From positions 1-64,000 of the forward strand of contig DAIPMW010000016.1 in assembly GCA_036768475.1 (NCBI GenBank): a stretch of DNA of 64,000 bases, in the 5' to 3' direction. Made by a program: the position numbers and the translations under genes. How positions within the stretch are numbered: position 1 is the first letter of the stretch; the number at the start of each line of letters is the position of its first letter. Below the pieces are notes generated by a model, which was not told the DNA's origin, ran no database searches, and was given only the letters and a program-made list of their open reading frames with translations. This DNA is from JAEUMD01 sp036768475. Its GTDB lineage: Bacteria > Pseudomonadota > Alphaproteobacteria > Rhizobiales > Hyphomicrobiaceae. This document shows, piece by piece, positions 18,542-27,713 of the stretch.

Positions 18542-18742
18542 AGATCGCACCCCGTCGCCTCTTCCGCCTGCCCTCCGCAACAATCGCGGGCAGATAGAAA
18601 GTCAACGTGTCTGCTTCGCTCCGGTTCCCGGAATGTTGCGACGCAATATACGATCGACGAAAAGCCCGCCAAAGTGTTGTCGTGCAGCGAGGCGTGCGCC
18701 AGTGGCACACGCCCACGATGGTGTGAGGCAGTGTAGAGACAA

Positions 18743-19156
18743 TCACTTCTTCGGTTGGAAGACATCGACGGCGACAAGCAACACTTCCTCTGTGCCGGCG
18801 TTCTTGTGCCAATGAGTAGTCGCCTTGGTAGCCTGCGCCATATCACCGGGCTTCAGCTCGATAATCTTGCCATCGCCAAGTGTCACAGTGTCGATGCCCT
18901 TAAGCGCGTATACGACGGCGGGGCGATCTGCGTGGCTGTGTATGCCAATGTGGCCGCCGGGGGCGATACTCAGAATGCGCATTCGCAGTTGACGACCCTG
19001 CATGCCACTAATTTCTGGGCCAAGATCAACGAACTGGGACTTCACGGTGGTGAAGCCGACATTACCCTTAGGCGCTGCTTCCTGACAGGTGGCTTCTTGA
19101 GTGGGAACAACAAGTATGGCCGCGAGCAGAGCGCCCGCAGAAGCGATGCGAAGCAT
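18743..19156 (-). CDS. Exported cupin-domain protein
   Basis: A 137-aa protein with a signal peptide (hydrophobic stretch at residues 5-18, likely cleavage after an Ala/Cys-rich segment near 25) and a single cupin barrel. The metal-binding histidines are in GGHIGIHSHADRPAVVYALK and the second motif is LKPGDMAQATKATTHWHKN. It acts outside the cytoplasm. Cupins of this kind can be dioxygenases or sensors; no substrate can be assigned. Confidence 0.84.
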   Translation of the reverse strand: MLRIASAGALLAAILVVPTQEATCQEAAPKGNVGFTTVKSQFVDLGPEISGMQGRQLRMRILSIAPGGHIGIHSHADRPAVVYALKGIDTVTLGDGKIIELKPGDMAQATKATTHWHKNAGTEEVLLVAVDVFQPKK

Positions 19157-19510
19157 GATGAAACTCCATAACTGGAGCCGCCAACAATAAGGAGGTGCAG
19201 CTTTCCGAAACGTGCAGTGTCGGCGGCCAGAGCCAATAGCAATTCCGTCGTTAGCGAAATGTGCTCATGATGCCTGCCGGCACTTCGGCGCCGTGCCAGA
19301 ATTGTGAGCACAGTAACGCGCCGACACACGGGTGGCAAACGAGGGGTGATCCGGTGTCAGCACTTTACCGCTGCAGTCGATATGGGCCACTTTGAGTCGT
19401 GCTCGCGAGACCATTCCGCTGTCGGAGGGCAAGCGTCCGGGCAGCTGCCTTGCTCCTGATCTCGGTCCAGAAATAAGATATCTATATCGCTCGATACTGA
19501 GGGTGTGGCT
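19157..19510. other. Divergent intergenic region, cupin / ketopantoate reductase-like gene
   Basis: About 350 bases without a supported gene. An AT-richer stretch near 19465-19500 probably holds the promoter of the rightward gene at 19511. No palindromic operator or terminator could be recognised with confidence. Confidence 0.4.
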
Positions 19511-20455
19511 ATGCGCGTTGCAGTAATGGCGACTGGTGCTGTAGGAGGCTACTTTGGTGCTCGGTTGGCAGAGGCGCGGCATGAAGTTCACTTTGTTGCT
19601 CGCGGTGCCAATCTCGATGCCATCAGAACCAAAGGCCTCAAGGTTGAGAGCGTGCTTGGCGACCTCTTTCTCGCGTCACCAAGTGTGACGGATGATCCTG
19701 CCAGGATAGGGCCAGTCGACATTGTGCTATTTGCCGTCAAGCTTTGGGATACGGAGAAAGCAGCTCAACAAGCTCTGCCCCTGATCGGACCGCATACGCG
19801 AGTTATTCCGTTGCAGAACGGCATTGACGGTCCCGATCGACTGAGACCAATCCTCGGGGACGATACTGTCGTTCCCGGCAGCGCATATATCGCCACAGTA
19901 CTGTCGGCACCCGGCGTCGTGGCACACACAAGCGCGTTCGCACGCATGATCGTCGGACGAAGCGATGGCAAACAAGATCCCTTCCTTGCAGAATTCGTCG
20001 AAGCTGCAAAGGCAGCAGGCATCGACATTACGCTATCAGATATGATCGATCGAGAGCGCTGGCAAAAGTTCGTCTTCTTGGTTGGCTTATCGGGTGCAAC
20101 CGCGTCAACTCGTATGCCTCTTGGGCCAATCCTGCAAGATCCCGACACGCGCGCATTCTTCTATGAACTGATGCGTGAGGTCGTGGCTGTCGGGCGCGCG
20201 ACGGGCGTGCCAATTCCGTCGGACTTTGCGGACGACAGATTGAAATTCGGTGAGTCTTCACCTCCCAACTTCAAGGCATCAATGCTCCATGACCTCGAGC
20301 GCGGCAAGCGACTTGAATTGGACTGGCTTGCAGGATACGTCGTCAAACTCGGCCGCGAATTGGGTGTGGAAACACCTGTGAATGAAGCGGTGTACCGCGT
20401 CTTAAAGCTTCATCGCATGGGAGTGGGGGCATCAGGTGAGGCGGTGGCGGCATAG
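19511..20455 (+). CDS. Ketopantoate reductase family protein (ApbA/PanE-like)
   Basis: A 314-aa NADPH-dependent 2-dehydropantoate 2-reductase-like protein. The N-terminal Rossmann motif is MATGAVGGYFGARLAEARHE; the family stretches VIPLQNGIDGPDRL and RERWQKFVFLVGLSGATAST follow; the C-terminal helical domain includes SMLHDLERGKRLELDWLAGY with the conserved Ser/Asp/Glu region and ETPVNEAVYRVLK. The first codon of the family sequence is the ATG at 19511, a GTG lying two codons earlier. It could serve pantothenate synthesis, but many members reduce other 2-keto acids. It stands alone, not beside pantothenate genes. Confidence 0.88.
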   Translation: MRVAVMATGAVGGYFGARLAEARHEVHFVARGANLDAIRTKGLKVESVLGDLFLASPSVTDDPARIGPVDIVLFAVKLWDTEKAAQQALPLIGPHTRVIPLQNGIDGPDRLRPILGDDTVVPGSAYIATVLSAPGVVAHTSAFARMIVGRSDGKQDPFLAEFVEAAKAAGIDITLSDMIDRERWQKFVFLVGLSGATASTRMPLGPILQDPDTRAFFYELMREVVAVGRATGVPIPSDFADDRLKFGESSPPNFKASMLHDLERGKRLELDWLAGYVVKLGRELGVETPVNEAVYRVLKLHRMGVGASGEAVAA

Positions 20456-20710
20456 CCTAACTCGATACTTCCCCTGCCCGGCGATCGTAAGAGGCGAAGA
20501 AACTAACTGGTATTCCGATTGTCCGTTCGGTCGAAGTTCCCGCGCAGCGAGGCCTACTCCGCTCTTGTCTGGAGCCGATCGAAAATGCCACCTTTGCCAC
20601 CTGTATTTCCACTGAAATTGGGAAGGGTCGAGACGCGGGGTGTGCGCGTACCTTTAACGTTTGCTCTGGGGCTAGGGCCGCACTGCGCGAAAGTCCGCAA
20701 TCCACCCGTG

Positions 20711-21439
20711 TCAGTTCAATTTGGGCTTGTTCTCGATCTCCTTAGCGATACGTTCGCGCTCGTTGAAACGTTCAAGATGGAAACGCTGGAAGTTCCGGTC
20801 CTTTTCGTAGACCTTCGCGCGCACCCACGTGAACATATCGTAGAACGTGCCGGCACCGATGCCGAGGTTCATCCGCGCCACCTCCAGCGGCTGTCCCCAC
20901 TGGCCCTTCGCCTTGTCGATGTCGTCCTTGAAGAAGACAACCGTCGGCGTGAACATGATACCCCAGCGTTCGGCGAGTTGCTTCTCCGGCATTCTTTCAC
21001 CGTCGAAGTCGGTCACCTCACGTGAGCCCCACATATCGAACTGGATCACCGCGAAGTTTTTGCGAACGTAGTCGTTGATGTACCGCTTCTTCAGCACTTC
21101 AGTGTGCATCTTCACACAATAGATGCATCCGCGCTGCTCGAAGATGACGGCGAGCCGCTTGCCCTGCGCTTTGGCCTCGGCGAAATCTTCCCGCAGGTCG
21201 AAAAAAGACTGTACGAACCACTTTTGGTGATAGATGCCGTCGTCACCCTTCTGAGGGATGACTGCCGGTTCTTCCTCGCCGATCGCGGGCGGCAGGTTCG
21301 GCGTGTCCTCGGCAACAGCGGAGCCCGTCACGGCAAATCCCAAGAGCATCGCCCCGATCAATTTACGTGCGGACGCAAGCGGACGAGACCATGCGTTGGG
21401 CGACGACGGAGCCTGCATCCGGGAAGAAAACATAAGCAT
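20711..21439 (-). CDS. Exported thioredoxin-like protein, SoxW-like
   Basis: A 242-aa periplasmic thioredoxin-fold protein. A hydrophobic signal segment (LIGAMLLGFAVTGSAVA) lies near residues 28-44. The thioredoxin domain has the redox motif in EQRGCIYCVKMH (Cys-Ile-Tyr-Cys, around residues 103-106) and the cis-proline region WGIMFTPTVVFF. It resembles SoxW/DsbE-like partners of periplasmic sulfur oxidation. The 21506-22348 TauE/SafE gene is directly upstream in the same direction. A role in sulfur oxidation alongside AprMBA is plausible but inferred. The exact start within the first 30 codons is unsure. Confidence 0.8.
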   Translation of the reverse strand: MLMFSSRMQAPSSPNAWSRPLASARKLIGAMLLGFAVTGSAVAEDTPNLPPAIGEEEPAVIPQKGDDGIYHQKWFVQSFFDLREDFAEAKAQGKRLAVIFEQRGCIYCVKMHTEVLKKRYINDYVRKNFAVIQFDMWGSREVTDFDGERMPEKQLAERWGIMFTPTVVFFKDDIDKAKGQWGQPLEVARMNLGIGAGTFYDMFTWVRAKVYEKDRNFQRFHLERFNERERIAKEIENKPKLN

Positions 21440-21505
21440 CTCTGAAAGCCTCGATTGTCACAACCCACGCAAGACTAGCGCAGGCACATGCCGTATCAAA
21501 GCATA

Positions 21506-22348
21506 TCAATCACCCGTCACAAGGATTGACAGGAAGCGCAGCACAACGACGCACAAAAACAGCGCGAACGCCTGTTCCAGCCGCCGTTTTGGGATGCCGT
21601 GTGCAAGGCGTACACCCAGCGGAGCGGTCATCACACTCAGCGGAATGATGAGCGCCGCGCCCAGAAGGCTGACGTAGCCGATTGAGAATGGCAGCGTCCC
21701 CGGCACGCCCCAGCCTGCCCACATGAAGCCGAGCGCTCCCGGGATTGCTATGAGTGGTCCAAAGCCTGTCGAGGTCCCCACAGCCTGCAAGACAGAACGA
21801 CCATAAAGTGTCATCAAGCCAACGATGAAGGCCGCACCGCCGATAGAGATCAGAACCGAGACGTAGCCCACGCATATTGCATAAAACTCAAGCCAGCGGC
21901 TCTTCGGTATGGCCGCGCCGAGCCGCCACTCGTCCCGTCCGAACCACATTTTCGCGGCCATGACGGTACCGAACACGACCCAGAACCACTTCAGGAACGT
22001 GCTCGAAACACTCCCCGCGGTGAGAACACCAAAGCCGACGCCCACGACCGTCCAAGGTCCCAGCCGCTTGACCAGATCCAGATCGACTGACCCCTTGGAG
22101 CGATGCGCTGCAAATGAACGCAGCGAGGTCGGTATGATAACGGTGAGCGACGTGGCGAGCGCCATGTGCATGCGAATGGCCGGATCGACACCGAGCGCCG
22201 CGAAGGTCTCATAAAGTACCGGCACCAGGATCCCGCCGCCGCCGATGCCCAACAGACCCGACATGAAGCCCACAACCGCACCAGCCACAGCCAGAGCCAA
22301 TACCAGCATCGCGATGTTGCCGGCACTCAACGTTATATCGGCGCCCAT
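21506..22348 (-). CDS. Sulfite exporter TauE/SafE family protein
   Basis: A 280-aa inner-membrane permease with about eight hydrophobic segments arranged in two halves. Each half begins with a glycine-rich family motif: GFMSGLLGIGGGGILVPVLY near residue 28 and ISIGGAAFIVGLMTLYG near residue 170. TauE/SafE proteins export sulfite or sulfonate-derived anions. The ATG at 22348 starts the family sequence. Together with the SoxW-like gene 66 nt downstream it forms a probable sulfur-compound unit. Substrate inferred, not shown. Confidence 0.87.
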   Translation of the reverse strand: MGADITLSAGNIAMLVLALAVAGAVVGFMSGLLGIGGGGILVPVLYETFAALGVDPAIRMHMALATSLTVIIPTSLRSFAAHRSKGSVDLDLVKRLGPWTVVGVGFGVLTAGSVSSTFLKWFWVVFGTVMAAKMWFGRDEWRLGAAIPKSRWLEFYAICVGYVSVLISIGGAAFIVGLMTLYGRSVLQAVGTSTGFGPLIAIPGALGFMWAGWGVPGTLPFSIGYVSLLGAALIIPLSVMTAPLGVRLAHGIPKRRLEQAFALFLCVVVLRFLSILVTGD

Positions 22349-22470
22349 AGTCTCTCTCGGATAATGTTCCGGAAAATCGAAGTCGCATACACAGCCCGCC
22401 GCGATCAAGCAGCGGACTGGGATGCCAGTGGCAGCATCGCTAGCACGCCGCGGCCTGAATCGCTACCGTG

Positions 22471-23472
22471 CTAGGGTGCTGCGGCAATACTCGCCCGTTG
22501 CTCCGCGATGGCCAGCGCTTCCAACAGCGCATCGATTTTCACTGCCGGTCCGACACCCTTTTCGCTCAAATACCGGCGGAAGGCGCGCGCCCGAGGGCGC
22601 CCGTGATAGAGCCCAAGCATGTGCCGCGCAACATTGTGCAGCCGGCCACCGGCAGCAAGATGCCGCTCGATGTAGGGCAGCATGGCGCAAATCGATTGGG
22701 CTCGTGTCGGCGAAGGTTCCTCATCGCCGAAAATCAGACGATCCACGTCCGCCAGGAGATAGGGCGTCTGGTAGGCGGCGCGCCCCATCATCACGCCGTC
22801 GACGTGCGCCAGGTGGCCCTGCGCCTCTGCGAGCGACGCTATACCGCCGTTGATGACGATGGTGAGATCAGGACGCGCTGCCTTCAGCCGATAGACCCTG
22901 TGGTAGTCGAGCGGCGGAATTTCGCGGTTCTCCTTTGGCGACAATCCCGCGAGCCAAGCCTTGCGCGCATGGACGATGAAGATGCTGCAGCCTGCGAGGC
23001 CAACCACATCGATGAATTTCTGAAGGTCGCTTTCGCTGTCCTGGTCGTCGATACCGATGCGGCATTTGACCGTTACGGGCACCGACGATGGAACGCTCGC
23101 CCGCATAGCCGCAACGCAAGCCCCGACAAGGTCCGGCTCAGCCATAAGGCAGGCGCCGAACCGTCCCTCCTGCACGCGATCCGACGGGCAGCCGACGTTG
23201 AGATTGATTTCATCATAGCCCATGTCGACGGCGATCCGCGCGGCAGCCGCAAGCTTCTGCGGATTGGAGCCGCCGAGTTGCAGCGCGAGCGGATGCTCGG
23301 CCGTGTCAAAGCCGAGGAGCCGCTCACGGTCGCCGTGCAGGATGGCTTCTGCCGTCACCATCTCCGTATAGAGCAGTGCACGGCGCGTCAGTTGACGATG
23401 GAAGAACCGGCAGTGCCGATCCGTCCAATCCATCATTGGAGCAACCGAGAACCTATGGTTGAACTTGTTCAT
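22471..23472 (-). CDS. dusA: tRNA-dihydrouridine synthase A
   Basis: A 333-aa flavoenzyme reducing uridines in the tRNA D-loop. The TIM-barrel start FSVAPMMDWTDRHCRFFHRQ is the DusA signature; the catalytic cysteine lies in NLNVGCPSDRVQEGRFGACL, FMN-phosphate contacts in VINGGIASLAEA and VDGVMMGRAAYQTP, and the C-terminal helical tRNA-binding domain has RHMLGLYHGRPRARAFRRYL. Both sequence and length fit DusA rather than DusB or DusC. It is monocistronic. Confidence 0.95.
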   Translation of the reverse strand: MNKFNHRFSVAPMMDWTDRHCRFFHRQLTRRALLYTEMVTAEAILHGDRERLLGFDTAEHPLALQLGGSNPQKLAAAARIAVDMGYDEINLNVGCPSDRVQEGRFGACLMAEPDLVGACVAAMRASVPSSVPVTVKCRIGIDDQDSESDLQKFIDVVGLAGCSIFIVHARKAWLAGLSPKENREIPPLDYHRVYRLKAARPDLTIVINGGIASLAEAQGHLAHVDGVMMGRAAYQTPYLLADVDRLIFGDEEPSPTRAQSICAMLPYIERHLAAGGRLHNVARHMLGLYHGRPRARAFRRYLSEKGVGPAVKIDALLEALAIAEQRASIAAAP

Positions 23473-24010
23473 CCCTTTGGTTTTTCTGGTAACCGCAGAA
23501 AGCCTGACACATCGTCAGCGGCCTGAGGCCGCCAACACAGCACCGATCTACCCCGAGCACGCCGGCGCGTCCACGGGTCCCGGACGGCATGTCTCAGATG
23601 ACGTAACTTCGGTAACGTAACTCCGATGACGTTGCGATTGCGGTTCAACCGGAATACGCGGTCAACCCACCGCACATCATGCCTGTCTGCCGGCGCAAAG
23701 GGCAAAGTCTAACGTAGTCCTGCCGGCACTGGTGAGCGCGCGAAATCAACCGCCAGCGCCGCAAGTGATTGCGACGCGCTTTGCGCGGTTGCCTGACACC
23801 AATCAGCGCGTTCGAGCATCCCCCCCGGCGCGGAACGGCCGCCGCCGGACCTTAAGTCATTCTCGATCAACTTCCGTGCACCCAGTTGCAATGACCATTC
23901 TCCCGACCCATTTTCTCAATATGGTTGTCGCGCTCGAACTCGACGTTGCGCGAACGATGGAGGAACAGGTCTGACCGCTTGGGCGGTTGTTTTTAACAAA
24001 AGCATAAAGG
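23473..24010. other. Intergenic region, dusA / unknown 348-aa gene
   Basis: About 540 bases between divergent genes. Frames on both strands are short and show no recognisable family. Two near-identical short direct repeats (GTAACTTCGG and GTAACTCCGA types) are near 23600-23630, of unknown meaning. No clear promoter or terminator could be picked. Confidence 0.4.
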
Positions 24011-25057
24011 ATGACCGGGGTGGCAATTGCCGCTGGCATGGAACGTTTCCTGGAAATCCTGCGCGCTAAAGCTCCCGCCAGAGTGGATGAGCTTGCGCCT
24101 GCCAGGAGGCGTGTGCGTCACGGGCTGTTGTCGGTCGGCCTGAAGCTTCACTGCGTTGGAGACGACGATCCGCTCAGATCGCTCATCGAGGCCTTGGGCG
24201 GCAGGCGGCTCGTGCTTGAGCGCAATGTCTACAAGCAGTCCGACTCGAATTTCTGCTTGGTGTTGCCCCCGCTTGGTAGCGCCCATGCAGCCATACTTCT
24301 CTTGGAATCCATCGAGGAATATGCGGGCTGCAGCCTGTTCAACAACCCTCAGATCCAGCTTCAGGTCTGTTCACCTGGGCGTCTCACACCCCGCAATGCG
24401 GCCTTGCACGCTATCGGCTTCTACCTCAGTTCCGATACACTGCGCCGGTATGCCCTGAACGATTTCGCGACCACGGTTTCCGAAGATTACTATCATCGCG
24501 GCAAGCGCATCGTCATTCACGACGCTGGTCCCTATGGCGACTTCGACGCCGAATTCGAATGGTGGGCGCGCACATCCGATGGACTGTCCATTCGCCCGAA
24601 CCTGCCATTTCTCAGCGGTCGCACTGATATTCTCGTCGGGCCGGGCAGCAAAATGGATATTTACAATATCAATCTCCTGGCCACCCTTCTGGTTCACGCA
24701 CAATCGGCCGACGGCGACGGCTACTGGAGTTCATTGGGACGGCAGCTTACCCGCGAAATGACGGCACTCCTTGAGCGGCACATGCTCGCCGGGCTGGTCG
24801 ATGCACCTTGGGTTTGCGCGACCGAACTGGAAGGTTCCGCCAAGGATCTTTTATTCTATAGCGCCCTCCAGGAACTGACATCATATGCGACAGGTGAGGC
24901 CGACCGCCTCGGCTATGGAGAGCACGCTGCGAGCGCCGCAAATCAGCAGGGCGTAGAGGTGCCCGGTGGTATTCTGAAAGAGGTACAGAGCCTCATGGCC
25001 AAGTATCGCGGCCTCATCTTATCCAGCTCCGCACAAGAGCACGGAGATGCCCCATGA
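24011..25057 (+). CDS. Unrecognised 348-aa protein
   Basis: I do not recognise this family. The protein is soluble, with no signal peptide or membrane segment, and has well-mixed composition and codon use like its neighbours, so it is likely real. Noticeable stretches are VGLKLHCVGDDDPLRSLIEA (residues about 43-62), SNFCLVLPPLGSAHAAILLL (78-97) and FEWWARTSDGLSIRPNLPFL (about 181-200). The ATG at 24011 has its AAAGG only 1 nt away, too close to work, so the GTG at 24020 may be the true start. The stop overlaps the ATG of a 51-aa ORF (ATGA). Confidence 0.75.
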   Translation: MTGVAIAAGMERFLEILRAKAPARVDELAPARRRVRHGLLSVGLKLHCVGDDDPLRSLIEALGGRRLVLERNVYKQSDSNFCLVLPPLGSAHAAILLLESIEEYAGCSLFNNPQIQLQVCSPGRLTPRNAALHAIGFYLSSDTLRRYALNDFATTVSEDYYHRGKRIVIHDAGPYGDFDAEFEWWARTSDGLSIRPNLPFLSGRTDILVGPGSKMDIYNINLLATLLVHAQSADGDGYWSSLGRQLTREMTALLERHMLAGLVDAPWVCATELEGSAKDLLFYSALQELTSYATGEADRLGYGEHAASAANQQGVEVPGGILKEVQSLMAKYRGLILSSSAQEHGDAP

Positions 25058-25209
25058 TCGTAATCGCACATCAGCCAGGATCGGAACCACTGAAGATTCC
25101 CGAGCAGATACCAAATCCCGTGGTACGGCCCGTTGCCCCACCCACTCCAGACCAGAGGCCTGAACCCAGAGAGCCCGTGAAGGTCCCCGAGAAGGTGCCC
25201 GCCAACTGA
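25054..25209 (+). CDS. Small proline-rich protein (51 aa), coupled to the upstream gene
   Basis: A short frame starting in the ATGA overlap of the preceding gene. The 51 residues have about a dozen prolines with a repeated Pro-x-Pro/Glu-Pro pattern (EPREPVKVPEKVP near the C-terminus) and a mixed-charge tail. Such overlap usually means translational coupling and supports a real gene, but the size makes this uncertain. The sequence could be a flexible tether or a partner of the 348-aa protein. No family recognised. Confidence 0.5.
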   Translation: MIVIAHQPGSEPLKIPEQIPNPVVRPVAPPTPDQRPEPREPVKVPEKVPAN

Positions 25210-25320
25210 GGACCGATTGCGCTGGCGCGCTGCAAATGCGGCAAGTGCGGTGGGTTCCTTCCGAGTGCGCTTCCAATTGGCTCGGCGATAGCCATTCAAC
25301 ACGGCATCGGCGGCGGCGTG

Positions 25321-26217
25321 TTACCGCTTGGCCCCGCGACTGCGCGAGTTGTTCCGCGGCTTCGGCTTGGAGCTATCAGTGTCATCGGCTTCCGTCTCGG
25401 GAAGCGTCATACGCAAGCTCTCGGCGGCGCGCTGCAAGAGAGGCAGATGCGATAGTGCGGCCTCGACGCTCAAGCGGTACTTGGGTCCATGACAGGCGAT
25501 CCCGGCAACGATTTGTCCATGAGAGTTGAGCAGCGGCACTGCTAGCGCCACCAGCCCGTCGATGAATTCCTCGTCATCGATGCTATAGCCGCGCTCCTTT
25601 ATCAGTTTGATCTCCTGCTCCATCCGATCGATATCGGTAATGGTATTGGCGGTGTGCGCAGCCATGCCCGTGATCGACAGAAACTTCTGGCGGCGCGCGC
25701 GGGTCATCGCCGCCAGAAAAAGTTTACCGCTTGCCGTGCAATGCAACGGAACCAGCGAGCCCGGTTCCAGGTTCAGGCGCAGCGGCCAGCGCGACTCGAC
25801 ACGATCGACGTAGATCGACTGATCGTGAAGGCGCATCGACAGATTGCACGTCTCGCCGATCTCGTTCACCAGCCGTTGCAGTATGGCTCTCCGCTCAGGC
25901 TGAAAACCCGAATTGACAACGTTGAGACCCAGGCTCCACAGGCGATAGCCAACGCCATAGCGCCTGCTCCCCAGATCGCGCAGGAAATAGCCCCCGCTCT
26001 CCAGTTGCTGGCAGAGCCGGTGCACGGTCGGCTTGGGAAGTTGTGTGGCGGCGGCCAATTCAGCGACCGAGAGTTTGCCGGAATTCTCCGCAACCGCGGT
26101 CAACAGCCTCATCACGCGAGACACCACCGAAGCGTTGTCTTCCATGACTGCTGGCGCGTCCGGCTCAATCCTTTTCAATCTGGCGTCATCGAGACCACGA
26201 ACCCGTCCACTCGACAT
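25321..26217 (-). CDS. IclR family transcriptional regulator
   Basis: A 298-aa regulator with an N-terminal winged helix-turn-helix (about residues 33-92; SVAELAAATQLPKPTVHRLC is the recognition region) and a C-terminal effector-binding domain (about 105-270; SGKLFLAAM, ERGYSIDDEEFIDGLVALAV and VAGIACHGPKYRLS are family hallmarks). A basic tail (RNNSRSRGAKR) ends it. The ATG at 26217 is chosen; ATG codons nearer the HTH are possible. It is divergent from the TRAP-GMC operon and probably controls it in response to the transported acid or its product. Confidence 0.9.
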   Translation of the reverse strand: MSSGRVRGLDDARLKRIEPDAPAVMEDNASVVSRVMRLLTAVAENSGKLSVAELAAATQLPKPTVHRLCQQLESGGYFLRDLGSRRYGVGYRLWSLGLNVVNSGFQPERRAILQRLVNEIGETCNLSMRLHDQSIYVDRVESRWPLRLNLEPGSLVPLHCTASGKLFLAAMTRARRQKFLSITGMAAHTANTITDIDRMEQEIKLIKERGYSIDDEEFIDGLVALAVPLLNSHGQIVAGIACHGPKYRLSVEAALSHLPLLQRAAESLRMTLPETEADDTDSSKPKPRNNSRSRGAKR

Positions 26218-26592
26218 TGAGCAACTCCGTGTCACCGCACAACATTTCCAATAGCGTCATGAGCCAACCGTTCATCTCCAAGGCGCTTGCTGCGGTGCAT
26301 CACCAATTCTTCTTGCTGGCTGAGTAAATATCATGTCTAATGGAATATATCGTCTCACTCAATGATAATTTGATTGCTCATGAGCCTTTGGCAGTCCGAT
26401 GTCGTCGCCGCCGTCGCCTGCCTTGTACGAATGGACCGACACACCTCGAGTGGGTCGCCAAGCGAGAGGGAAGTCGGCCGCATGCAGGCGGCAACGAAGC
26501 AGCTTAATACGACCGGCATGAACACAATGGCGCCTGCAGCTGGCCTGCAAGCCCGACAAAAAAGAGGCCGGCATCTCATGGAGGAAACCCGC
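26218..26592. promoter_or_regulatory. Divergent control region, iclR-type regulator / TRAP operon
   Basis: About 375 bases between divergent starts. An AT-rich core lies near 26320-26380, containing ATATATC and AATGATAATT stretches. It would fit promoters and an IclR operator, but no clean palindrome could be assigned. The short frame reading into the DctP gene from 26374 lacks support, because a GGAGGAA ribosome-binding site precedes the ATG at 26593. Confidence 0.4.
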
Positions 26593-27687
26593 ATGATAGG
26601 CAGAATGTTGAAGTCGCTGGCCGTCGCGCTTGTGACGCTTGGCGTCTCAACCGGCGCGATCGCACAGCAGAAGATCAGAATGCAAACCGCGGTGCCCAGC
26701 GCCTCGATCTATTTCGAGTTGCTGAAGCGGTATGCTGATCGCGTGGACAGAATGTCCGCCGGCAAGATCAAGATCGAGGTTCTTCCCGACGGCGCCATCG
26801 TGCCGGCCTTCGAAATCCTCGATGCGGTCGACAAGGGGATCGTTGAAGCAGGCTACGCCTGGACACATTACTGGTCCGGCAAGCATCCCGCCGCTGGACT
26901 GTTCTCAAATCCGATGGCGGGCGCAGGCGCCGGTCTGGACCAGCTATCCCACGTCGCGTGGCTCTACGAAGGCGGCGGCAACAAGCTGCTTGCCAAGCTC
27001 TACAACGACGTTTTGAAGCTCAATATCGTCGCCCACATGGTACAGCCGATGGGCCCCGATCCACTCGGCTGGTTCAAACGCCCGATCAAGGACGTCGCGG
27101 ACTTCAAGTCCATGAAGTACCGCTCGCCGCCCGGCATTACCGGTGAGATCTTCAAGGAAATGGGCATCGCCGCCGTCGCCATGCCCGGAGGCGAGATCGT
27201 GCCGGCCGCCCAACGCGGAACCATCGATGCCGCCGAATGGATCGGACCGGCCGACGACCGCAACCTTGGCCTGCATACCATCTGGAAGAACTACTACCTC
27301 CAAGGTCTCCACCAATCGACCGACGTCGGCGAGATCCTTTGGAACAAGGACTGGTACGACAAGCTTCCTGACGATCAGAAGGCGATCCTCGAAGCGGCGT
27401 CGCTGGCCAGCATTGGCGAGACCTACACATTCAATGTGTGGCGCAACGCCCAGGCGATCGTCGAGCTGCGTGAGAAGCACGGTGTGGAGATCCGCGACAC
27501 ACCAAAAGACTTCTACCCAGAGTTCGTAAAGGCCACCAACGTTGTTCTGGATCGCTACGCTGCCAAGGATGCCTTTTTCAAGGAAGTGCTGGACAGCCAG
27601 CGTCAGTTCGCCAAGACGACCGTGCCATATTGGACGAAGATTCTCGACCTCTATGCCGGGCTCGGAAACGCTGCCCTAAACAAGTAA
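26593..27687 (+). CDS. TRAP transporter solute-binding protein (DctP type)
   Basis: A 364-aa periplasmic binding protein of a tripartite ATP-independent transporter. The Sec signal peptide is residues 1-24 (KSLAVALVTLGVSTGAIAQQ). The mature protein has the TRAP core features: an early IEVLPDGAIVPAFEILDAV segment, GITGEIFKEMGIAAVAMPGGEI, the AAEWIGPADDRNLGLHTIWK hinge-helix region and WDKLPDDQKAILEAAS-like sequence (here WYDKL). It belongs to the subgroup binding organic acids, often 2-keto or hydroxy acids. The start has a GGAGGAA site ending 6 nt before it. A hairpin separates it from dctQ. Confidence 0.9.
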   Translation: MIGRMLKSLAVALVTLGVSTGAIAQQKIRMQTAVPSASIYFELLKRYADRVDRMSAGKIKIEVLPDGAIVPAFEILDAVDKGIVEAGYAWTHYWSGKHPAAGLFSNPMAGAGAGLDQLSHVAWLYEGGGNKLLAKLYNDVLKLNIVAHMVQPMGPDPLGWFKRPIKDVADFKSMKYRSPPGITGEIFKEMGIAAVAMPGGEIVPAAQRGTIDAAEWIGPADDRNLGLHTIWKNYYLQGLHQSTDVGEILWNKDWYDKLPDDQKAILEAASLASIGETYTFNVWRNAQAIVELREKHGVEIRDTPKDFYPEFVKATNVVLDRYAAKDAFFKEVLDSQRQFAKTTVPYWTKILDLYAGLGNAALNK

Positions 27688-27713
27688 TCGCGTCGGGTCG
27701 CGTTAGCAAAGAA

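Noticed and set aside
22468..23526. A 352-codon plus-strand frame opposite dusA
   Set aside because: Shadow frame; DusA motifs on the minus strand are complete.
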